Origin: Enoplosus armatus
Lineage: Eukaryota > Chordata > Actinopteri > Centrarchiformes > Enoplosidae
Assembly: GCF_043641665.1 (NCBI RefSeq)
Contig: NC_092182.1
Location: 16,011,456 to 16,075,455, forward strand
Direction: 5' to 3'
Length of the DNA stretch: 64,000 nucleotides
A program made the translations under genes and the position numbers. Each line of letters begins with the position of its first letter. The first letter of the stretch is position 1. The notes under the pieces were generated by a model. The model did no database searches. It worked only from the letters and a program-made list of their open reading frames with translations, and was not told the DNA's origin. This document shows, piece after piece, positions 32,469 to 64,000 of the stretch.

Positions 32469-35400
32469 TTTATTCATTTTTTTCTCTAAATGTTGCTGTT
32501 ATTTTTTCACACACTTTGTCAAACATGGTCACATAGCACCAGACTACAGACTACAGAATCACATACACACTGTGTCTTTCCCACAGAGACGCACCAACAC
32601 AGATGCAGCGAGGGTCCGGGGGGAGGTGGCAGGAGGCTTTATGAAAACCACCTCCTACTTATTTTAGAGGCTTGTCCTAAAGCTGACCCCTCCCTCTCAT
32701 CCCCACGCTGGTCCAATTTTCTAATTTTTTCTTTTTTTTTTCTTTTTTTTGGCAAAAGTAAATTTGTCAAACCACAGAAATCAGACGTGTGTCCCTTAAG
32801 AAGACTTCTTTTCCGTCGGGATGCACACACAGACGTCACCACATGATTCCTCCATGACCTTCGGTTCGACAGGCCCGTGCTGCTCTGTGGAGACCCACTC
32901 CCTGAGCTTGCCTCTGACATTCCACCCGCTCACAAAAGAAAATAAAACACCTGGGAAGTGACGTCCTTGGCTTACTTCTGCCTGGTGCTTTGACATCTCC
33001 CAGCTGGGCATGAATAAGTGTCATTACATGTTTGCTTATAGGTGTGTGTGCGTTGCGCATAATGTCTCGGTGCAGGTGCACAAACTGTAGGCCTACATAT
33101 TTTAAGTTTATGTGCGAGACCGTATGCGTACAGAGCCAGGAAAAGAGAGGAAGTTGCAGGGGGTACATTTCCACAGACACGTGTAGCGCTCATTTACAGA
33201 TAGTGGAAATAGGGAAATACAGACAGAATTAATGGCACAGGACAGGAGACAAACAAATGCCAGAAAAGTAAAACTGCATCCGGCATCAGATGATCTCAAC
33301 ACTGAACCGGAGCCGAATTGGAAATACGCTTCTTTAAATTGGCATTCAGATTTGTTTCGGAGCCGCGCTGCAGTTACTGTGCCGGCATGTTTGTCACATC
33401 AAATAGTACCAACAACTGTACAGAGTGTAGTAGTTAAGGTTCAAATTGTCGCGTGAGTCGTCCCACCTCCCACAGTGAGGTTTTGGGTGGGCGTGAACAT
33501 CGAAAAAGGTCGGAGGCTTTTGAAAGTTAAAACCACCTGCTTTCAAGCATTTAATCGAACAGGCATCAATCAATAACGACTCATTCCAAGACGTAAAAAT
33601 AGTAAAGAAAATTAGAGCTCACTACACTTAACTGCAGAACACCAAGAAAAACCCAGGGGGAGTGAATATTTTGGAGGATCTATTTGTGTGTGCGTGAGTG
33701 TAAATGAGGGGGGGAGGGGGACACACGTATCAGAGCTCCGTACTGTGTAACACTAAGGCATTTAGAGAGGCTTTGTTAACTATGTTGCATTTGAAGCAGA
33801 AAACACTGATGAACTACACATTCTTTCGGACACCTCTGCTCCCATTGATTAATATTTAGGCAGACTGATGGCTAAAGATGGATATTTTTGTTTCAGTAAA
33901 CCCCCCCTCCTCTTTTTTTTTCTCTCTACAACAACACTGGATTTTGTCTGTTGCAACATAGGAACAGGAAAAAAAAACAGCTATGCTACCACAACTGTCG
34001 TCCCTCATACACTCCACAACTCATTTAAAAGACATTCCCTTTGAGGGTTTTTAAACGCAAACTAACACACACACACACACGCCCACACACACACACATAC
34101 GATTCAGGCAGAACTGTAGTGGTCAGGAGGCCCTAAAAACACTCTATGGCCAGTTAAGTCGCTGTATACTGATAGTGTATCGTAGCTCTATACATGGCTT
34201 TGTAAAGGAACGGTATAGTAACTTCATACGATGGCAGTCAGGTGGCTCTGGAGGGGTACAGCAACCGCAGCTGAGAGGGCAAATACATTAAGCTAGAGCC
34301 GGTCAGTGCCTCGGCTCTGTGTAAAGCTATTTCTATAGCCAACAGATTCAGTCTCACGGGGCTCCTGTGTTAACCCAAAGCCTCAAAGATGGCTGCTTTA
34401 TAAAGGTACTATACAGTAGCTCTACTCTTATACAGCCGATGTGGTCCAAAACAAAGTGCATCAAGGCACTATGAAACAGAGTGGCTCCTAAACATGGGAG
34501 TCTAAATGACTTTTCACACATCGTAATGATCAAATGATGAACTGAGACGGATTACAACCAGACTACTACTGTACGTGATCACCATATTTAGTTGCCTCTT
34601 CTGCACTTTTGTTGGAAATGTTGATAAGCCCCTATCCCCCAGCAGCGAATGGTTTTGAAGTTTGAACAGCATCAGTCAAAAGGTAATACAAGCCCAAAAA
34701 AGAAAACAGAAAAAAAAGAAAATAAACCCACCTGGAACTACTATGAGACGGTCATGAGGCAGAGATCTTGGTGTGTCTGTTGTGTGAACAGAAGTAAAGC
34801 ACATTTACAAATTGTGATTAGGAGCGTTAGTAGAGAGGTTACTGGAGAAGCCTCATGAGGATTGGCAGAGGTGAGCTTTCGCATCAGAGAGCACAGGGGT
34901 TTCTTTTTTTCTTTTTTTTCTTTTTTTTAACATCAGCCCAAACCAGAGGTCAGAATGGTCGATTGATCATAAAGGAGAATACTACACGACATCAACAATG
35001 CTCCAAATCTGCAGGAAACAGAACACTGATTCATATTTCACAGCTGTCGCTAGTGCGTAAGCCAGATAGCACTAGCCTTAAATAGTAAATATATGAGAAA
35101 AGTACTTCAAGAAATGCGATTACCATCATGTAATTACAATAATCCCCAGTAGACGTCTTTTAAAAGCATTAATCTGTAATTAGGCGCTGCACAAAATGAA
35201 TCAGATTTCAGTTTCTGAGCGTCTCCTCTTCCTCTCATGGTTTTTTTTTTTCCTAAATTCTAAATCAGAAGCCATTTCCTCTTCGTGTTTTGGCTATAAA
35301 AATAAGACCACATGAAAGTCTATCTCATTTTGGCAAGTAGATATAGTGCATAAATTAATTCATGTCTTTTTAAGTTAACACCTAACGACTTCCTTTTCAA

Positions 35401-36099
35401 ATCAAAAACCTAAATATATTGTATGTTTGGAATACTCATCACTTCAGCAGTTTATACTTGACATGTTTGTATACTTGACAGTTCTTTTTTTGTCTTTTTC
35501 TGTTGTTTTCTTTTATGGTGGCTAAAACCGGCTGAATGGTCCGCAGCCTCTTACGAGAGGCGAATGGCAGAGCGGTGAAGCTCTGAGATGGAGGAGAGAG
35601 AAGGAGGAGGAGAAGTCCCGCCATCCGTCTGACAGACAGAGGCAAAGGCGGACAGACAACCTTGTGTCTGCGTGAGGCGGGAGGTCTGTGACGAGGACAT
35701 CAACCTGTCCTCTTTCCCCTCCCTTCTCTGCATGGTGGAGGTGGCGGGGTGGTCCCAGGGGTGGGGGTTTGTTTTCTCTTTTCCGACGTTGCCTCTGATG
35801 ATCAAGGTGGTCCGGCAGCACCACCCACTCTTCCTGTAGATGAAGGTTAACTGGCTGAGGACACAAACGTCCGGCAGTTGTCACTAAGCGACACGGACTG
35901 AAGCGAGCTGGGTAGCGCGGCACTCAGGGCTTCCAACTTGCCGTGATGGGAAGTCCCATTATTACCTATGACTATATTGGGGGGGGGGGGGGGGGGGGGG
36001 GCTTAGGGGCATGGAGGTGGGAGGTGGGATCGGAGGGTTTTAGGTGGGGAAAGAAGCTCAGGGAGGGGCTAAGAGGAGGATAAGTGGAAGAAAATGGAA
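32469..36099 (-). other. cacna2d2: cacna2d2 3' untranslated region (inferred extent)
   Basis: No coding exon occurs 3' of the TAA at 36100-36102. A minus-strand AATAAA is at 32469-32474. The stretch includes a CA tract near 34065-34100, a G/C-rich block at about 35520-35940 and a 23-base poly-G run at 35979-36001. Long frames here (for example 35522-35923) have no family support. Whether the whole 3.6 kb is transcribed is inferred. Confidence 0.45.
35979..36001. repeat. Poly-G run
   Basis: Twenty-three consecutive G residues on plus, which would be poly-C in the cacna2d2 transcript, about 100 bases 3' of its stop codon. Confidence 0.9.
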
Positions 36100-59394
<23,295 letters not shown>

Positions 59395-62300
59395 CTGTAC
59401 AAAAGACACAAAGAATGGGCTTTAATTTGTTCCCATAATCTTTGAGAATTGCACTAAAGAAAGAAGACAAAGTCACAATGAGCTGAGCCATGATAATATG
59501 GAGCGACCATGGCTGAGCCCACTTAAGCTACAGAATACTGAAAAGGCTTATGTGCTTAGAAGAGTTAATAAGTTGTGTTACATACTTCAGTGTTGGCTAC
59601 AGCTACTGTCGGCTGACTTCAACAGAGATACTCCTCTTTACTAAATAACAATGCCTACTCTAAATAATTACTGCATAAGCCAAAGTAATTGCTAGTTTAT
59701 GGCCTAAATATATAATAACACATTCACTACAATGGCCTGCAGTGAGCTGTACAGCCTTCTTAGCACACACGCTATCACTGTAAAGACAATGCTGCATCTA
59801 CAAGGTGCAAAAAATAACGTGTATCAACAGTTGTAAATCAGTACCAACAACCCAATTTCTATTTTTACAAGGGCTGAGATTCGTGTTGTGTGTTCAAACA
59901 GGCTTTTGATATTCAGATATTACCATTTGGCTAAATATTTAACTCAGAACCTGCATGAATTAGGGAGTTTATTCTTTCTTTTTCAAAAATGTGACATTAC
60001 ATTCACCTGTTGATGGTGTTTCTCTGTTTCAAGTGACATTTAATTTTCCTAAAATCAAATGTGACTTCGTTCTAGTGAAGTAATCTACCTTACACTGCCT
60101 TACTTGGCTGTTTAAGATACCGATAACACTCACAAAAGACAAAACAAAAGATTTCAGGACTTCAAATTAGCATAAATTACCTATTAAAGTGGAATTTTCT
60201 GCAGTCACGCTATGGTGACTCATACAGTCTAATATGCTTTATATTTAGTCACTTGAAATTTATATAAACTTGTCAAGGAGCAGCCTGAGTGGTGTTGACC
60301 TGCACTGCGGAGAGCCTGTGCTGAGCTAAGTGCTGTCAGTAAAATAAGATAGCTGATGTTCGGTTCCTTTGATGACTCATCAGTTGGGCGTCAAACACAT
60401 TATTTACTGTGGCGGTGCCTTTGTTGGGGGGAGGCACAATCTGCTTAAGACCATTATGCCTCTGCTGCAAAGAAACTGCTAAAATAAGGCTGTTCTGGGT
60501 GTGTGTCAGCCACGGCACAGCGTAGGCCCACAAGGCAGAGACGGCACTGAACTAGCAAGGCCAGACAACTTGTGTCCAGGAAGAGGCGCACACATAATGT
60601 CTGTCCACGGTTGATAGAGGATGACATACAGAGGGAAATCAAAAATTCCCCTCACTCTGTTCCAGTGGCAATTAAATTCAAATTTACCCCTGATACAAAG
60701 GGAGCTGAGATTGATGGACATTATAGGCTTTTCTATGGCACACTGGGAGGGGGGAGGGGGGATTCAAATGTGAGCACGAGTTTGACATTCTGAGGAGAGA
60801 GCAGGCAAGCAGTTAGCAGCCGTCTTAGGCAGAGGCAGAGTAATCATCAGGGGTCTCTTTCTGCTGATTATCAGCCGTTCCGCTGAGTGTGGAGAGAAGC
60901 CAGCTGCCTGTGGGCCAGAGAGGCTCTTTTCTTATGCTCGGCCAAGCTGATATGGAGGTAGAGCAACAGAGCCCCGGTAGGCTTCGCCACTGCTCCCACA
61001 AGTCTCACCGCTCCCACTCACTGGCAGGCGCCACTCCAACCTGCAGAATGACCCCTGACCCGTGTTGAAGTGACGTCCCTCAGCACACTGCCTGGGCTGC
61101 TCAAATCCGTTTTTCAGACACAACCTGGGCCCCACTCTGCTGAAAAGCTGCCTGAAACCCCCAGATGGAGCAGAGACTCGGCACCAGCACTGCCTCGCAA
61201 GGAGTCGATTAACTGAGCATGCCCAGAGTGAACATGGGCAAAGTGTATGTGTGTGTGAGAGAGAGAGGGAGGGAGAATCCAATTATTTTCAATAATAAAG
61301 GATGCCACATCAAAGGTAGAACTTCCTCAGCTCTCCACAACTGTGTGGCGTATGAAATCAGGTCTGGAACCATGAGGCATATTGGCATGCATGACTTTTA
61401 TCAATTTAATTACTGAAATCTTAATTTGAGGGAGGGAGAGGGAGAGGAGGAGAGAGCTGAGACTCCACACAGTGGCGGCTTCTTTCATTCGAGCGGATGG
61501 GGTTTGTGAAAGTGATCATCGATGCAGGACGGAGACTCGGTCAGAATGTGGTCCACGTCTCCACTCCCTCAGGCTCACGGACGGAGACACCCCGTCTGGA
61601 GATTGAAGGAGGGTCATTTGGTGACGGCTGATACCTGCAGACCAACTGCAGATTTTCATTAACTTCTCTGGTCAGTCTATTTCTCATAGAGGAGTATAGT
61701 CCTTTAATGGGACTTCCAAGTTATTTTGAAGGGGCTAAATGTTAATTATAAAGCAATGCAGACTTCAATTACTAATATTCATTACAGATCATCTTCCACA
61801 CCCAATGTAAAATCTCACAAAAGGAGAACTGCGCTAGCTTTGGCCCTAAAATCTGCTGAGAAAATATCACTTTCAAGCAGATCATTTCTCTCTAACTGTG
61901 AAAGAGGCAGCATTGATCAGCAGTAATGGGGTTTAGGAGGAATGTGTGAGCAGTGATGGAGTAGAGAGGAGTAACACATGAGCCAGGATAGCGTCACTCA
62001 ACACTGAAGCTATAGTGCTGCCATGGCTGATTTTCCCCACAGATTGTCTTGGCGTATCAGCACCGCTCTCTTTTTCTCCCTTTCCATTGCCTAAAGTACA
62101 ATTGAATTTTCTCTGTGCTTCTGAGCAGAGAACATCAGGATCAGAGAGCGGGATGGAGTCAAGGATTTTCAGTCTCCAGGCTGATACGCCGTTCTACGGT
62201 TCTGATAGATAAAAATCATGAATTGAGGCCGGTATCAGTGTATAATTCTCCACATTTTGACTCATGGATCCAGATGTGTTGTTTCTGCATGGATTCCAGT

Positions 62301-64000
62301 CAGTAATTACCTCTCAGCTTCTGCCCGCTGATGCCATTCTTTCCCTGTCATTACCCAGTCTCCTGCGTGCCAAGGCCAGGTGACAAGCAGATGGGCCTGG
62401 CTGGTGCTGAACTGAGCCCTGTCGGCCATTCTGTCCCACCACGACACGACCATCAGCCATCAGCCGGCAGACACAACATATCAGCCCATGGCCTCTCTGT
62501 CCGTTCACTCAGAGTTATGGCTGGTATCTAACCACTGGTGCTGAGTCATCATGGCTAGTGAGAGCACTCTATTCCAGACATCATTATTGTATTTACATAT
62601 GAGAATGTGTCAGTTGCTTTTTACTCATTACAGAAGATAAACTAATGTGAAAGAGTCCAACTCGTGATGTACAACTGGCCGTGATTTAGTTCAACCTGTT
62701 TGTGTGTATACCTGTCCATCAAGTGAAACCTCATAAACTAGTATATAAGAAATGCCAAACAAGTAGGGGCTACTTTCTTGGCCATGTGAGAACAACTGCC
62801 TAGTGGTTAACTAACCAGATTCAATCAAACAGGTAGACAAGGTCCAGTTCAAGGCACAGTAAAAATAAACATAAAACACACACATGAGCAAAAAAAACAA
62901 AAAACAAGCAATAAGTAGGTTACTTGGTCCTTATAGGTACATAAACCATAATATATACAGTAAAACCTGAAAACCTCTAAGAACACAAAAAAAGTGACCA
63001 TGTTTCTGGAAATTATAGGGACTGTGCAAAGTGGGAATACTATTTTTTTTTAACTAGCACTATACTTAAATCTACCATTTACAAATGGATTTTTTGTTAT
63101 ACCCCTTTAAAGCACCGTGGCATTAATTATTAAAGTCAGTTATCAAGCAAAAAAGTGACAAACATTTGCTGGTCCCAGCTTCTCAAATGTGAAGATTTAC
63201 TGTTTTTTTCAGTTTCATGTGGTTGTAAATTTTCCTCTCTTTTTGGTGTTTGACTGTTGACCTTGAGCTCTGAGAGCTTGTGGTGAGCATTTTTGGCAGT
63301 TTTTTGATATTTTATATATAGACTAACTGATTAATCAAAAACATAATTCACAGATGAATTGATAAGGGAAATAAGCAATATATATTACACTCTGTAACAG
63401 AAGACATTATAGCTAATAGCTAATTGAAAATACCATGTAATTGCCTAAGCTTAAGTGGCCATTGCTTTTTTTAATTTTATGATATATTATTAACCAAATA
63501 AATTGAAAAGCAAGTCTGGCCACAGCAGCAGTAGTGACTTGTATGGCCATTAAAAAATACCAGAAAGTCATAACACACTGTACATCATGTAAGTCATGAT
63601 ATAAACGTGTTCACACCATCGCAGTGTGTAAAATCAAGATAAAGCCTGATCTGTGTGTGCAGTCGACATGTGCTCTTTACACTGAGGTGGAATGAGGGAT
63701 CGCCCTAAATGAGAGGAGATTAAAGCAGCAACATTCACGGCCACCCCACCCTCACAACCTGCCACCACCACCCATAAATCTAAAAAGAAATGCATTATAC
63801 AAGCAATGAACACAATGACATATTCTGCGTTGTGGTGATTGTATTTTGCTCCTTTTGCAGCAGTCTGGTAAAGGAGTCTCATTGGAATTCATGAAATAGT
63901 TTTATCATGGTGCAGCGCTGTAAAATCAATACATTAACTGTGCCGGGGGGCTAACTCTCTCAGGAGATTGTGTTTATGCACCCTGACCCATTCCACAAAG
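59395..64000 (-). other. cacna2d2: 5' part of a cacna2d2 intron, no exon recognised
   Basis: The exon before YIQGASSPKDM should encode the segment ending in a WVD-rich, arginine-rich stretch known from human alpha2delta proteins. I cannot find it in this stretch on either strand, so it lies beyond 64000. Noted contents: a GA-rich spot near 61255-61275 and a diverged GATTAATC-type repeat fragment around 63170-63350. The denser, less AT-rich part at 60800-62550 could hold conserved enhancers, but that cannot be judged from one genome. Confidence 0.45.

Noticed and set aside
35522..35923. A 133-codon minus-strand frame near the cacna2d2 3' end
   Set aside because: It lies 3' of a well supported stop codon, has low-complexity composition, overlaps another frame and matches no family I know.

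Overview
This window looks like a teleost, probably spiny-rayed, fish genome. The genes are vertebrate families with vertebrate exon structures and fairly compact introns. Between them lie (CA/TG)n and (GA)n microsatellites and several palindromic, MITE-like repeats present in many copies. No long open frames suggest prokaryotic or viral content. All gene models here were spliced by eye from the sequence, checking donor and acceptor sites, codon phase and remembered human orthologues. No search was run.

Layout. (1) About 1-1845: the end of an unidentified plus-strand gene. (2) About 1900-12300, minus strand: hmga2, a five-exon AT-hook protein of 120 residues with a long 3'UTR carrying let-7 seed matches. 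(3) 12.4-15.4 kb: repeat-rich intergenic DNA. (4) 15371-27338, minus strand: a complete mst1 gene (macrophage stimulating 1, HGF-like protein) with 18 coding exons and 710 codons. It encodes PAN, four kringles and a catalytically dead serine-protease fold. Its intron 2 holds an initiator tRNA-Met copy and a U6 snRNA copy. (5) About 27.9-32.2 kb, plus strand: abhd14b, three coding exons and 211 residues. (6) About 32.5-59.4 kb, minus strand: the last 30 coding exons (857 residues and the stop) of cacna2d2, a voltage-gated calcium-channel alpha2delta subunit. Its N-terminal exons lie beyond 64000.

Relationships. mst1 and abhd14b are divergent and may share a promoter region of 0.5-1.5 kb. abhd14b and cacna2d2 are convergent, as are hmga2 and the unknown gene at the left edge. 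The mst1, abhd14b and cacna2d2 families all map to human 3p21, so this is a conserved neighbourhood. HMGA2 maps to human 12q14, so its place here is a synteny break. The genes are not an operon and share no pathway.

The most unusual items are: a head-to-tail chain of U6-like sequence, tRNA-iMet and LINE-type 3' tail inside mst1 intron 2; a second, degenerate copy of the hmga2 stop-codon/let-7 segment inside hmga2 intron 4; two GC-AG introns, one in mst1 and one in cacna2d2; and a family of about five palindromic elements. I found no credible wholly new multi-gene system.
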